64,000 nt of DNA from Silene conica. Taxonomy: Eukaryota; Streptophyta; Magnoliopsida; Caryophyllales; Caryophyllaceae. The first letter of the stretch is position 1. Every line of letters begins with the position of its first letter. Of this stretch, positions 33,647-44,971 are shown one piece after another. The notes under the pieces are model-generated. The model saw nothing but the letters and a program-made list of their open reading frames with translations, was not told the origin of the DNA and searched no databases. The stretch spans positions 57,012,202 through 57,076,201 of the forward strand of contig CM055312.2 in the NCBI GenBank assembly GCA_029255685.2, read 5' to 3'. The position numbers were made by a program, and so were the translations under genes.

Positions 33647-34706
33647 TGTAATACCTCGTTTAATTATAAAGTTACGATGTTGTTTTATTTATTTGATGTT
33701 ACGTATAGTTTAAAATACGACAATTAATACTTAATATGGGTACTAGTTACTTATGTTTTCTTTTAAATTTGTGTTTATGTCGTCTGTGGGGTTCGAGCAT
33801 GGGATCCTTAGATGAGAGTCTTGGGCCTCGATATCTGTGCAAACACAAACAGCCCATGACTCACGAAAATACAAACACAGCTCAACCCTCACACAGCCTT
33901 CCCATGCCGCCTTATAAGATTAGTTTTACCCTATTTTCTAACCTATCTACAACACCACCAACACCCTAGTTGTTCAGCCGCCACCACACATCAGAAAGAA
34001 GAGGTTCTCACGGTTATTTGGCCTTGTCTAACCCCCTCGTTTTGAGTCAGAAATCAGGTATGCATAACATTTTGTCGTTCGTTAATAATTTTATTGTGTC
34101 TGCTTATGTTCGTTGCACTTTCGAGGGGTGTTTGGGTGTCGTGGTTACTTTGGTCTTTGTCATTATGTATTGCTGGTGGTTGAAGGTTGGTCAGTAGGTT
34201 GTCACGAAGGGTTTGGAGTGTCGTATATGGTGTAAAAAGGGGTGTTAGTTTTACTGTTTGGTCTCGGTTTTGGTCTCGGGTCAGTCTTGTTTTCGCAGGA
34301 GGTGTAAGGGGGTGGTATCACTATTGACTCGGGGGAGGTCGACACAGTGGTACAACCATGGTGCTTGGTGTGTGTGGCAGGGTGTGTCTGGATGGTGGTC
34401 TCAGGGGTTGTCGGCGCTGGTGGTGGAGTCGATAGGGGTTCGTTCTGGGTCAGTTTGAAGGGGCCTGTTACAGTAAGGATATGGCAGAGGGTGCGGGACC
34501 AGTGTTGTTAGGGGTTTTTGGTCACTCACCGGAGGTCGACGGAAGGGTTAGAGGTGTCAGGGTGGTGTACGGCTTTCGGGGGTGTTAGGGGTTAGCGGTG
34601 GTTAGAGGTCGAAGGGTCTGTCACGGTGCTGGGGGAGTGTTTCATGGCTGTTGTTTGAGTCGGGTCGGGGGCTGTTAAGGGCCGTGGTTTTGGGGCCTTG
34701 TGATAA

Positions 34707-34751
<45 letters not shown>

Positions 34752-35766
34752 AGTGATTTTTATTGCTATTATTTTAGTAAGTATTATTATTATTACTACA
34801 ATTCTAATAATAAGTCGGCTTTCACTATTGCAATGTTATTCGTTATCGTGTAGTAGAAGCTTATGAGTCGGGAAATCAATAAGTTAGGGAAGTTTCTATT
34901 TATGGAAACTTTCCAGTTATAATGGGTTCTATTTTTGGAAACTTTCCATTTATGGAAGGTTTCTATTTATAGTATGTATAGGTTGTTATGGGGTTTCGAG
35001 AAGGTTATTAATTCGTTACGTATACGTGTTTAGGTAGCGAGTTTCGTGTGGAACATTTCTAACGAGCTTGGACTTATCTGCATTTCTGCTAATTGAGGTA
35101 GGGGAAATTGTCATACATATAGTAATGATTATTTACTTGGTTGATTGATGAGTATTTTACATTATCGTATGATTTGGATTATTGTGTTATTTGAATATAT
35201 TTTTCTGTGATACGATATGAGGTGATGAGAAATGGGCGTTGTGATCGGTGCGGAGTTAATTGGTGTTGTGATCGGTGCGGAGTTAATTGGCGTTGTGATC
35301 GGTGCGGAGTTAATGACCTTGGGAGCGGTGCGGAGTTATTGGCCTTGTGATCGGTGCGGAGAAGGGATGATTGAATCCCTATATATATATATGATATTGT
35401 TTGTTTATTTATTTTCCTCTACTCAACCTCGTGGTTGACCCTGTGTATTCGTGATCACCTGTGATGAACCAAATTATTGGGGAGCAAATTGACAGGTGGC
35501 TGAGACTATGGGAAGCTATGGGAGAGAGAACTTGGATCCGGACCAGACTAGAGTCTAGATCACCATATTCAGTTTATCATGAGTTGTATTTTCATTTCAT
35601 AAGACAATTTGGATACAGTTGTAAGAACATGTTATGGAGTTTAACTTTTAATTAAAGTGTTGTTTATCTTTCCTTTGTATCTACTGTCTCGGGAAACCGG
35701 GATGGTAACACCCTTAATTATCTGAGGAGTCCTAGTACAGGCCCTTAAATAAATGGGGGTGTTACA
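33647..35766 (+). repeat. 5' LTR of the Tekay element
   Basis: 2120 bp. It contains an (ATT)n microsatellite at about 34706-34751 and a short tandem array of GTTGTGATCGGTGCGGAGTT at about 35232-35365 (five copies). A CTATATATATATATGATA stretch at about 35378-35395 may act as a TATA region. The 3' LTR has all three at 41866-41909, 42388-42520 and 42535-42550. Open frames inside the LTR are repeated in both copies and are not genes. Confidence 0.92.
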
Positions 35767-35769
35767 AAG

Positions 35770-35782
35770 TGGTATCAGAGAG
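35770..35782 (+). other. Primer-binding site, tRNA-iMet type (Tekay)
   Basis: TGGTATCAGAGAG three bases after the LTR end. Confidence 0.85.
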
Positions 35783-36305
35783 AACAATCCTCAGGCCTAA
35801 CCTAATGAGCCCAATGAATGTAGGAGAGTCTAAATAAAATGAACCCCGAGATAGGATTGTTAGGAGCACACTAAAGGAAAAGTATGAGTCTGGGGCCCCC
35901 TCACACCGAACCATTGGCCCTCTCAGTTTTACCCGGGAACCCATAGTGAATATACGAGAGAAAATGGTAGATTAGGAGGTGATGGAAGTGATGGTATACT
36001 GTGATAAGAATGTTATAAGAACTCCTCGTATATGTGAACTATTTTGAAAGGCCAGTAAGGGCATGAGCATGTAAGAATTTTCATCATATAAATACATAAG
36101 GTGTATATTAATATGGATGCATGAGGTGAATTGATTTATATCAGTAATATTATCATGTCTAGCGATATGCGGTTATGTGATCCTCGAGCCATGTTATAGA
36201 TACGTATTACTCCATCTATTAGTTGTTTAAAGACTCTATTGTCTAGGGACTATAGACCTAACCCAAAATGGGTGCCCACATGAGTCGGGACTCATTTCTT
36301 TCCTC

Positions 36306-37382
36306 TTGTTTTATAGTATGCCTCCGAGAAGAAACAATGTCGCTAACATTACGCAAGAGGAATTGGATCGTTTGATAGCCGAGAACGAGGCCCTAAAGGC
36401 CAAACGTATGGATTCCGCAAAGATGAGCACGATTATCGCGAGGCATCACCCTACCCAATTCACTGGGGAGGGGGAACCTCATCTGCTAGGGGCTTGGTGC
36501 CGGGAATTCAGTAACATGTTCGAATTGGTGGATTGCCCAGAGGAATTGAGGGTTGACCAAGCAGCCCATTACCTTCGAGGTATGGCTGGTGACCGGTGGA
36601 CCGGAAACAAAGGTGAAATTCGAGAAACAGCTAGAGAGGATGGGACCGAGTTTGTCGCTTGGATCGCATTCAAGAGGATCTTATATGAACTGTTCCTACC
36701 AGAATTCCAGAAAAGTAAGCTGAGAGAGGAGTTCGATACCTTCAGGATGACGGAGGACATGACGGTAGAGGCCTATTACAGAAAATTTATCCAGTTGGTG
36801 AGCTATGTAGGGGACATGGGGTTTGATGATGCCATGCTGGCGATGAAGTTTGAGAGGGGTTTGTCAATTGCTATCAAGAAGAGACTGATTACGGCTCCGC
36901 CCACCACAGTCCGGGACATCTATTTACGGGCTGGGGCGGCGGAGAGGCTCTCAGAAATGATCAAAGAGGACAAGAAGTCCAAATCTGAAAAGAGAAAGGC
37001 TGAGGTAGTAACTGAGAGTGCGGGGTCAAAGAAGCAAAGCACCAACAAGTATAGTGGGTATTTCAGTAACAACACTTCCGGAGGAGTGAGGAATCAAAGT
37101 GGGGGAAATCACATGAGTGGGGTTTCTGGCAGTGGTTCAACGGGAATAGTTTGTTTTGGCTGTGGAAAGAGGGGACACAAGCAGGCAGTGTGTCGCTCAT
37201 CTGGAGGGAATCAGTCCAGGGGTTATCGTACGCCTACAGCAGGATATCAGGGATCTCGCACCCAGTCTTATGGTAACAGCGGCTATCGCACACCCATGAC
37301 AAACTATGGTGGGGGTGCGAAGTCTGGAGGGGGCAGCAACTATCAAAGGAGCTATAACAACTATCAGAACCGCTCGTACTAG
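36306..37382 (+). CDS. Tekay gag
   Basis: An open block that includes MPPRRNN near its start, typical for Tekay gag. A retrotransposon gag core (HYLRGMAGDRWTGN, FLPEFQKSKLREEF, DMTVEAYYRKFIQLVSY) follows. Next comes a Lys/Ser-rich linker and a CCHC zinc knuckle, CFGCGKRGHKQAVC, near 37150-37195. The tail is rich in Gly, Tyr, Ser and Asn. Gag packages element RNA. The protein likely starts at the MPPRRNN methionine (36318), which is the common family start. Part of a fossil element. Confidence 0.85.
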   Translation: MFYSMPPRRNNVANITQEELDRLIAENEALKAKRMDSAKMSTIIARHHPTQFTGEGEPHLLGAWCREFSNMFELVDCPEELRVDQAAHYLRGMAGDRWTGNKGEIRETAREDGTEFVAWIAFKRILYELFLPEFQKSKLREEFDTFRMTEDMTVEAYYRKFIQLVSYVGDMGFDDAMLAMKFERGLSIAIKKRLITAPPTTVRDIYLRAGAAERLSEMIKEDKKSKSEKRKAEVVTESAGSKKQSTNKYSGYFSNNTSGGVRNQSGGNHMSGVSGSGSTGIVCFGCGKRGHKQAVCRSSGGNQSRGYRTPTAGYQGSRTQSYGNSGYRTPMTNYGGGAKSGGGSNYQRSYNNYQNRSY

Positions 37383-37496
37383 AACCAATACAATGGGGGT
37401 GGAAGAAATCAGAAGACGGGAGCGGAAGGAAACCAACAGGCTGGGACATCCAGTGCCAGTCAGAGTGGGGTCAAATCCAGTGGCAAGCTCTTTGCC

Positions 37497-40400
37497 ATGG
37501 GAAAGCAGGCAGCTAAGGATGATGCTCATGTGGTGACCGGTACTTTTCTTGTGAACTCTAAACCTACTTTCGTACTTTTTGATTCTGGTGCAACCGATTC
37601 CTTTGTGTCTAGAGAGCATGTTAGGACCTTGGGACTTGAGAGGTTTGATTTGGTCGCAGACTCCGTGGCCATACCTTCAAGAGAGTCGATCACCTGTAAT
37701 AGAGTCTATAGAAGTGTACCCATCAAAATCGGGGAAGTAATTTTCTTCTGTGACCTCATAGAATTTCCACTGGTGGTTTTGAGGTGATCCTAGGGATGGA
37801 TTGGCTGGGGAAGTATCGAGCTTTTATTGACTGTCACCAAAAGAAAATTTCCTTGAAGGGACCTAAAGGAGTGAGGGTGTCTTACAAGGGATATCGAGTC
37901 AAACCAAAAATCAAATTCATCTCCGTCAATACCCTTAAGTCTAGCTTGCGAAAAGGAGAGAGCCTGATCTTGTGCCAAATGTAGAACTGCGAGACTGAGA
38001 CCCCTAAGACTAGTGAGATACCAGTGGTGCAGGAGTTTGAGGGAGTATTCAGAGATGACGTTCCTGGATTACCGCCAAGGAGGGAAGTGAAATTTTCCAT
38101 TGACCTAAAACCAGGGGCGGGACCAATATCTAAATCATCGTACCGTATGGGACCGAAGGAGATGGAGGAATTGAAGAAGCAGTTGGATGAACTAGCTGAG
38201 AAATGATTCATCCGACCCAGTGTGTCACCCTAGGTAGCACCTGTACTATTTTTGAAGAAGAAATATGGGAGTTTGAGGCTTTGTGTGGACTACCGAGAGC
38301 TAAACAATGTGACCATCAAGAACCGTTATCCTTTGCCGAGAATTGACGACTTGTTCGATCAGTTAAGTGGAGCTGGGGTTTTCTCTAAGATCGACTTGAG
38401 ATCCAGGTATCACCAGTTGAGAATAAAGGATGAAGATATTCCAAAGACCGCTTTCAGAACGAGGTATGGCCACTACGAATTTGTGGTTATGCCATTCGGA
38501 CTGACTAACGCTCCAGCTGTGTTCATGGATTTGATGAACCGAGTCTTTAGCCCGTATCTGGATAAGTTCGTGGTGGTATTCATCGATGATATCCTAGTGT
38601 ATTCCAAGAATGCAGAAGAACACGAGGATCATTTGAGGAGAGTACTTCGGACCCTGGAGGAGCATAAGCTCAACGCCAAGTTGAGCAAGTGTGAGTTCTG
38701 GTTAGAGAAAGTCGCATTTCTGGGGCATGTAATTTCCAAAGAGGGGGTATCTGTCGACCCTAGTAAGATCGAAGCTGTGACTAAGTGGCAAAGTCCGAAT
38801 AATGTGAGTGAGATTTGAAGCTTCCTGGGATTGGCTGGTTATTATCGGAGATTTGTGAAAGATTTTTTCTAAAATAGCAAAGCCGTTGACATCATTAATG
38901 ACGAAGGAGAACCGTTTCATCTGGGATAAGAGTTGTGAGAAGGCATTCCTAACCCTTAAGGAACGTTTGACAACAGCTCATATCCTTGCTTTGCCTGTCG
39001 GGAGTGATAACTTTGAAGTTTATGCTGATGCCTCGAAGCATGGGTTGGGTTGTGTGCTAATGCAGAATGGGAGAGTGATCGCGTATGCTTCTCGCCAATT
39101 GAAGACCTATGAAGAAAACTATCCGACTCATGATTTGGAATTGGGAGCAGTGGTTTTTGCACTTAAATTGTGGCGTCATTACCTTTATGGAGCCACTTTT
39201 AAGGTGTTTTCTGATCATAAGAGTCTGAAGTATATCTACACCCAGAGAGAGTTGAACATGAGACAGAGGAGGTGGATAAAGTTGATTGGAGACTATGATA
39301 TGCAGATTGTCTATCACGAAGGCAAGGCCAATGTGGTAGCTGATGCCCTAAGTAGGAAATCTGTTAATGCTTTGAGTTGTGCCAGATCGCGAGTAAGGTT
39401 GCATTGTGAACTAAGGGAGATGGGAATTTTCATGATCCGGAAAGGGGATGCTCTTAGTGACTTGACGGTGGAGCCTGAGTTGTATGGGGAGATTCGGGAG
39501 TTGCAAAAGAATGATGCGAGAATTCAGAAGTGGCACGGGATGGTGGAGAGTGAGGTTGGAGAGGCTGCTTCCAAGTTCAGTATTCATACCGACGGTAGTT
39601 TGAGGTTCAGTGGGGGATGGTGTGTCCCGGAGGTTGAGGAGCTAAAGAAGAAAATCCTGACTGAAGCTCATGCTACTTCATATTCCGTTCACCCAGGGGG
39701 TGATAAGTTGTACAAAGATCTTAAGGAGACGTTCTGGTGGCCAAATATGAAGAAGGAAATCGCGGAGTTTGTATCCAGGTGTTTGACATGTCAGAGAGTG
39801 AAAGGGGAGCATAAGAGACCACAAGGAAAAGTTCAACCTTTAGATGTACCAGAGTGGAAGTGGGAGAACATTTCGATGGATTTTATCCTGGGGTTGCCTC
39901 GGACTCAGAGGGGCAACAACATGATTTGGGTGATTGTGGATCGTTTGACCAAGTCTGCTCACTTTATTCCGATGAAAGATACCTGGAGTAAAGCCGAGTT
40001 GGCTAAGACATACATTTAGAATGTGGTCAAATTGCATGGCGTACCCAAGGACATTGTTTCGGATCGAGACTTGAGGTTAATTTCTAGATTTTGGCAGGAG
40101 TTGCAGGCCGCTTTGGGTACCCAATTGAAGATGAGTTCTGCTTTCCATCCAGCTACTGACGGTCAGACAGAAAATGAGGGCCGCCCAAGATAGACAGAAG
40201 AGCTATGCAGATTTAAAGAGGAGTGATATTTCATTTGAGGCCGGAGAGAAGGTACTACTGAAGGTATCTCCAATGAAGGGTGTGATGATATTCGGAAAGC
40301 GCGGCAAACTGAGTCAGAAATTTATTGGGCCGTTTGAGATTTTGGACAGAGTTGGAGAGGTGGCGTAACGACTGGCTTTACCTCCAGCCCTATCCAAGGT

Positions 40401-40659
40401 CCATAACGTGTTCCATGTGTCCCAGTTGCGGAAATATGTGAGTGATCCATCTCATGTCTTACGCCACGAAGTGATTGAGGTAGATGAACAGTTGGCTTAC
40501 GTTGAGACTCCGAAAGAGATTCTGGACAGGAAGGTACGAAAGACTCGCAATGGGGAGACGTCCTTGGTAAAAGTTCTGTGGACCAATCATAATCAGGAGG
40601 AGGCTACATGGGAGCCCGAGTCATCCATGAGGGAGCGTTACCCGCATTTGTTTGATTGA
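37497..40659 (+). pseudogene. Tekay pol: protease, RT, RNase H, integrase, chromodomain
   Basis: Protease: VLFDSGATDSFVS near 37570-37610 and ILGMDWL near 37787. Reverse transcriptase: [14 protein letters not shown] near 38275 and the catalytic FIDDILVYS near 38579-38605. RNase [15 protein letters not shown] near 39018. Integrase: zinc-binding HPGG and [16 protein letters not shown] near 39690-39830, catalytic core [10 protein letters not shown]-terminal chromodomain: SLVKVLWTNHNQEEATWEPE near 40560-40620, which in chromoviruses guides insertion to heterochromatin marks. Fossil with several breaks. Confidence 0.88.
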
Positions 40660-40817
40660 GGTAAGTTACGGGGACGTAACTCTTCTTTAAGGGGAGTGGA
40701 ATGTCACATTTTTGTGTTTTGGTTAACATTTTGTGTTCCAAGTCGTTTGAGTTGGGTTGTGTTGTCACCTAAGTGAGGTTGAACTTCGGGACGAAGTTCA
40801 ATTTAAGGGGAGAAGAC
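40660..40817 (+). other. Tekay 3' untranslated part with polypurine tract
   Basis: Ends AATTTAAGGGGAGAAGAC at 40817; the purine run lies next to the 3' LTR and primes plus-strand synthesis. Confidence 0.75.
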
Positions 40818-41865
40818 TGTAATACCTCGTTTAATTATAAAGTTACGATGTTGTTTTATTTATTTGATGTTACGTATAGTTTAAAATACGACAGTTAATA
40901 CTTAATATAGGTACTAGTTACTTATGTTTTCTTTTAAATTTGTGTTTATGTCGTCTGTGGGGTTCGAGCATGGGATCCTTAGATGAGAGTCTTGGGCCTC
41001 GATATCTGTGCAAACACAAACAGCCCATGACTCACGAAAATACAAACACAGCTCAACCCTACACAGCCTTCCCCTGCCGCCTTATAAGATTAGTTTTACC
41101 CTATTTTCTAACCTATCTACAACACCACCAACACCCTAGTTGTTCAGCCGCCACCACACATCAGAAAGAAGAGGTTCTCACGGTTATTTGGCCTTGTCTA
41201 ACCCCCTCGTTTTGAGTCAGAAATCAGGTATGCATAACATGTTGTCGTTCGTTTATAATTTTATTGTGTCTGCTTATATTCGTTGCACTTTCGAGGGGTG
41301 TTTGGGTGTCGTGGTTACTTTGGTCTTTGTCATTATGTATTGCTGGTGGTTGAAGGTTGGTCAGTAGGTTGTCACGGAGGGTTTGGGGTGTCGTATATGG
41401 TGTAAAAAAGGGGTGTTAGTTTTACTGTTTGGTCTCGGGTCAGTCTTGTTTTCGCAGGAGGTGTAAGGGGGTGGTATCATTGTTGACTCGGGGGAGGTCG
41501 ACACAGTGGTACCACCATGGTGCCTGGTGTGTGTGGCAGGGTGTGTCTGGATGGTGGTCTCAGGGGTTGTCGGCGCTGGTGGTGGAGTCGATAGGGGTTC
41601 GTTCTGGGTCAGTTTGAAGGGGCCTGTTACAGTAAGGATATGGCAGAGGGTGAGGGACCAGTGTTGTTAGAGGTTTTTGGTCACTCAACGAAGGTCGACG
41701 GAAGGGTCAGAGGTGTCAGGGTGGTGTACGGTTGTCGGGGGTGTTATGGGTTAGCGGTGGTTAGAGGTCGAAGGGTCTGTCACGGTGCTGGGGGCGTGTT
41801 TCGTGGCTGTTGTTTGAGTCGGGTCGGGGGCTGTTAAGGGCCGTGGTTTTGGGGCCTTGTGATAA

Positions 41866-41907
<42 letters not shown>

Positions 41908-42922
41908 AGTGATTTTTATTGTTATTTTTTTAGTAAGTATTATTATTATTACTACAATTCTAATAATAAGTCGGCTTTCACTATTTCAATGTTATTCGTT
42001 ATCGTGTAGTAGAAGCTTATGAGTCGGGAAATCAATAAGTTAGGGAAGTTTCTATTTATGGAAACTTACCAGTTATAATGGGTTCTATTTTTGGAAACTT
42101 TCCATTTATGGAAGGTTTCTATTTATAATATGTATAGGTTGTTATGGGGTTTCGGGAAGGTTATTAATTCGTTACGTATACGTGTTTAGGTAGCGAGTTT
42201 CGTGTGGAACATTTCTAACGAGCTTGGACTTATCTGCATTTCTGCTAATTGAGGTAGGGGAAAATGTCATACATATAGTAATGATTATTTACTTGGTTGA
42301 TTGATGAGTATTTTACATTATCGTATGATTTGGATTATTGTGTTATTTGAATATACTTTTCTGTGATACGATATGAGGTGATGAGAAATGGGCGTTGTGA
42401 TCGGTGCGGAGTTAATTGGTGTTGTGATCGGTGCGGAGTTAATTGGCGTTGTGATCGGTGTGGAGTTAATGGCCTTGGGAGCGGTGCGGAGTTATTGGCC
42501 TTGTGATCGGTGCGGAGAAGGGATGATTGAATCCCTATATATATATATGATATTGTTTGTTTATTTATTTTCCTCTACTCAACCTCGTGGTTGACCCTGT
42601 GTATTCGTGATCACCTGTGATGAACCAAATTATTGGGGAGCAAATTGACAGGTGGCTGAGACTATGGGAAGCTATGGGAGAGAGAACTTGGATCCGGACC
42701 AGACTAGAGTCTAGATCACCATAGTCAGTTTATCATGAGTTGTATTTTCATTTCATAAGACAATTTGGATACAGTTGTAAGAATATGTTATGGAGTTTAA
42801 CTTTTAATTAAAGTGTTGTTTATCTTTCCTTTGTATCTACTGCCTCGGGAAACCGGGATGGTAACACCCTTAATTATCTGAGGAGTCCTAGTACAGGCCC
42901 TTAAATAAATGGGGGTGTTACA
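40818..42922 (+). repeat. 3' LTR of the Tekay element
   Basis: 2105 bp, near-identical to 33647-35766, apart from about 35 single changes and a few small length differences, counted by eye. Confidence 0.92.
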
Positions 42923-43567
42923 TACAATAGTATAAATTTGCATAGTTGGTATATTCTTTCATTGTCTTAGTGTGTTATAATGTCTAATAGCACAATTTTG
43001 TACTTTTTTTATGCCTGGTTTTTCATTTTGTTGTGGTATCTTTGGGCCATTACCATTTGTTTCAAGATCTATAATTACTGTTTTTTTTGTTCTAAACACC
43101 TTATTCAGTTCGTTAAAGCCGTCTGACTGCAGGCCCTGATCTTCAAATTGGATCTTTTGGTAAGGTGATACGGATTATTTTCTTTTCTGAAAAAACCTTG
43201 AAACTTGGCAACCCATGTAATTACAGAATATTCATGACACTTGCCTTATATATTTTGTATCAGGTGTTTTTCAATAGCGTATTCTGTGCAGAAGTCGTGT
43301 ATACGTACCAAATTAGGCAACCTTATCTATTGTATCAGGTATCTATCAATAGCGTATTCTCTCTATTAAAAAAGTTGATTTTGTTATGTTGTGTTGGTGT
43401 GGTGTATAACTATCTATTTAACCATGCAGTGAAAGAAAGTATGAAATAATATGTTTATGTGCCACTTTGGCTATATGTGCTCACTTCTTTCTCTCGACAT
43501 TTGTATCTCTTGTTGTGGTTTTGCATGATTCTTATGCTCATAGTTAATCTTTGTTTTCTTGTACTAG

Positions 43568-43738
43568 ATGAAATGCACGTCTATTCAGCGAGTAATAAGA
43601 AGGTGTTTATTCAGCTTGTTGGGGATGATACAATTCAGAAGAAACTTGGCCATTTTTAGGAGTTGAAAAGTGCCTCAGTAGCTTATCTTGGAGTTAGCTC
43701 TGCTGCACCTCCATCACAAATCAGCAAAATAGCGCCCA
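43568..43738 (+). pseudogene. Captured exon resembling tubulin-folding cofactor E
   Basis: A T-rich tract ending TTGTACTAG (a plausible 3' splice site) precedes, and CCCAGTAAGT (a plausible 5' splice site) follows. The peptide reads DEMHVYSASNKKVFIQLVGD, then DTIQKKLGHF, an in-frame stop, and ELKSASVAYLGVSS. From memory this resembles the part of plant tubulin-folding cofactor E (TFCE, PFIFFERLING) that follows the CAP-Gly domain and begins the leucine-rich repeats (DEMYVLSA, KRVSIQLLG, SASLSYLGVSS). TFCE helps assemble alpha/beta-tubulin in the cytosol. Only one exon is found and it carries a stop, so it is a dead fragment carried by CACTA 1. No neighbouring exon is convincing. Confidence 0.55.
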
Positions 43739-44339
43739 GTAAGTTGTTATTGTCTCCAATAGTTAAAAAGCCAATTTAATCTTTAAAGATGATATCCAAT
43801 ACTTCAAAAGAAAGCGGTTTCTCGAATAGATATAAAACCAGGTTTGTGATAGTTTTGTGGGTTAGAAAGGAATATGAAGTTACGATCCTAACCTTTACGT
43901 TTTTTCTATGAAATTTACTTTTGTCTTATTTATTCGATTTAAATATATTTGACACGTGTTAAACTTAAAAATATATACTCGCCTTTAGATGATAATCTGT
44001 CTAGAAAGAGCGACGTCGAAATTCGTATTTGTAATTTTTTAACATTTATGAGTTTTTTTGCAGGTTAACGTTATACTCTCATTCGGATTACGCGTTGCAT
44101 CCACATGAAACAGGCGCCTATATTAGATTATTTCAAGCTACAATCTTTAGTTATATATCGAGATATGATATTTTTTTTATTATAAATTGTGATGAAACTT
44201 CTGATTTGACTAAAGACATATTTGTTATGTTTTATTAAATACTTTGGTAATATAAACGTATTTTTTCACATATTCCTCTCATTATTATTTGTCACGTGGA
44301 GTTTCATAATGTATTGGTCACGCCATTATTTGTATTTTA

Positions 44340-44820
44340 AAATTGTTTAGCCACGGAAAAGCTACATTTTTAACAACATTTAGCCACGTATATAAATATT
44401 CTGCCACGGAAAAGCTACATTTCTTAACAACATTTAGCCACGGAAATATATATTCAGCCACGGAAAAATTATTCTCTTAAAAACATTTAGCCACGGAAAT
44501 AAATATTTTGCCACGGAAAAACTAATCTCTTAACAACATTTAGCCACGACGGTTTTTTTTTGCTACCAAGTGTTAGCCACGGGAATATTTATTTGCCACG
44601 AATTTACATGTTGTGGCTAAAAAGGTGTTAGCCACGGAAATATTTTTTTGCCATGAAATTTAGCCACGTCAAAATCCGTGGCAAAAAAAAATTATTAGCC
44701 ACATGTAAATTTTTACCGTGGCTATTTGATAGCCACGACCACTTGGGCCACGGATGTTTTTCCGTGGCAAACAAATTTTGCCACGTGAATTTGACACTTG
44801 CGCCACGGATTCAAACGTGG
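44340..44820. repeat. Right subterminal repeats of CACTA 1
   Basis: More than ten copies of TTTAGCCACGGAAA or close variants in both orientations, with spacers of 15-30 bp, ending in TGGCGCAAGTG near the terminal inverted repeat. Inferred transposition-protein binding sites. Confidence 0.85.
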
Positions 44821-44844
44821 CGCAAGTGATCAATTGTTGTAGTG

Positions 44845-44971
44845 ATAGTTCAAACTAACTACTATCGTCTAACTACGAATGTCCTAACAAAAACAAAATC
44901 CAACAGGTCTTAAAAACTTAAATCCATAAGCAATTATCCTATTTACAAACTGCACGGGGTTGCAAACCCGA
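44845..44971 (-). other. Athila spacer after protease, left of the CACTA insertion
   Basis: 127 bp that rejoin 15364 when CACTA 1 is removed. No coding signal. Confidence 0.55.

Larger units (their letters stand above)
33647..42922 (+). mobile_element. Tekay chromovirus (Ty3/Gypsy), both LTRs present
   Basis: LTRs 33647-35766 (2120 bp) and 40818-42922 (2105 bp) start TGTAATACCTCG and end GGGGGTGTTACA. The target duplication is ATAGT at 33642-33646 and 42927-42931; a duplicated TACA separates the right copy from the LTR end. The primer site is tRNA-iMet and the polypurine tract is AAGGGGAGAAGA. Gag with zinc knuckle, protease, reverse transcriptase, RNase H, integrase and a C-terminal chromodomain follow in that order, which defines a chromovirus; long LTRs and sequence style suggest Tekay. 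LTRs differ by about 1.7% by eye, so perhaps 0.6-1.2 million years. Broken, with about six or more coding breaks. Confidence 0.92.
15365..44844. mobile_element. CACTA (En/Spm) transposon 1, split by Tat and Tekay insertions
   Basis: The left end CACTACAACAAATCATCTCT at 15365 and the right end, reverse-complemented CACTACAACAATTGATCACT from 44844, form an imperfect terminal inverted repeat of about 29 bp. The 3-bp flanks are ACA and ATA, a duplication with one mismatch. Its own sequence is 15365-15458, 30818-33646 and 42923-44844, about 4.85 kb. Subterminal repeats of TTAGCCACGG/CCGTGGCTAA type occupy both ends (30850-31080, 44340-44820). No transposase is seen, so it is a non-autonomous member. 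It carries a MITE and a gene-exon fragment. It sits inside the Athila element. Confidence 0.85.
42923..44844. other. Right part of CACTA 1
   Basis: 42923-43560 is T-rich, intron-like DNA. A gene-exon fragment is at 43568-43738. AT-rich DNA follows to 44330, then the subterminal array, then the terminal inverted repeat ending TTGTTGTAGTG at 44844. Confidence 0.65.

Noticed and set aside
34651-35438. Open frames with poly-Ile and repeated GVVIGAELI peptides in the Tekay LTR
   Set aside because: They come from the (ATT)n microsatellite and the short LTR tandem array, are duplicated in the other LTR, and are not genes.
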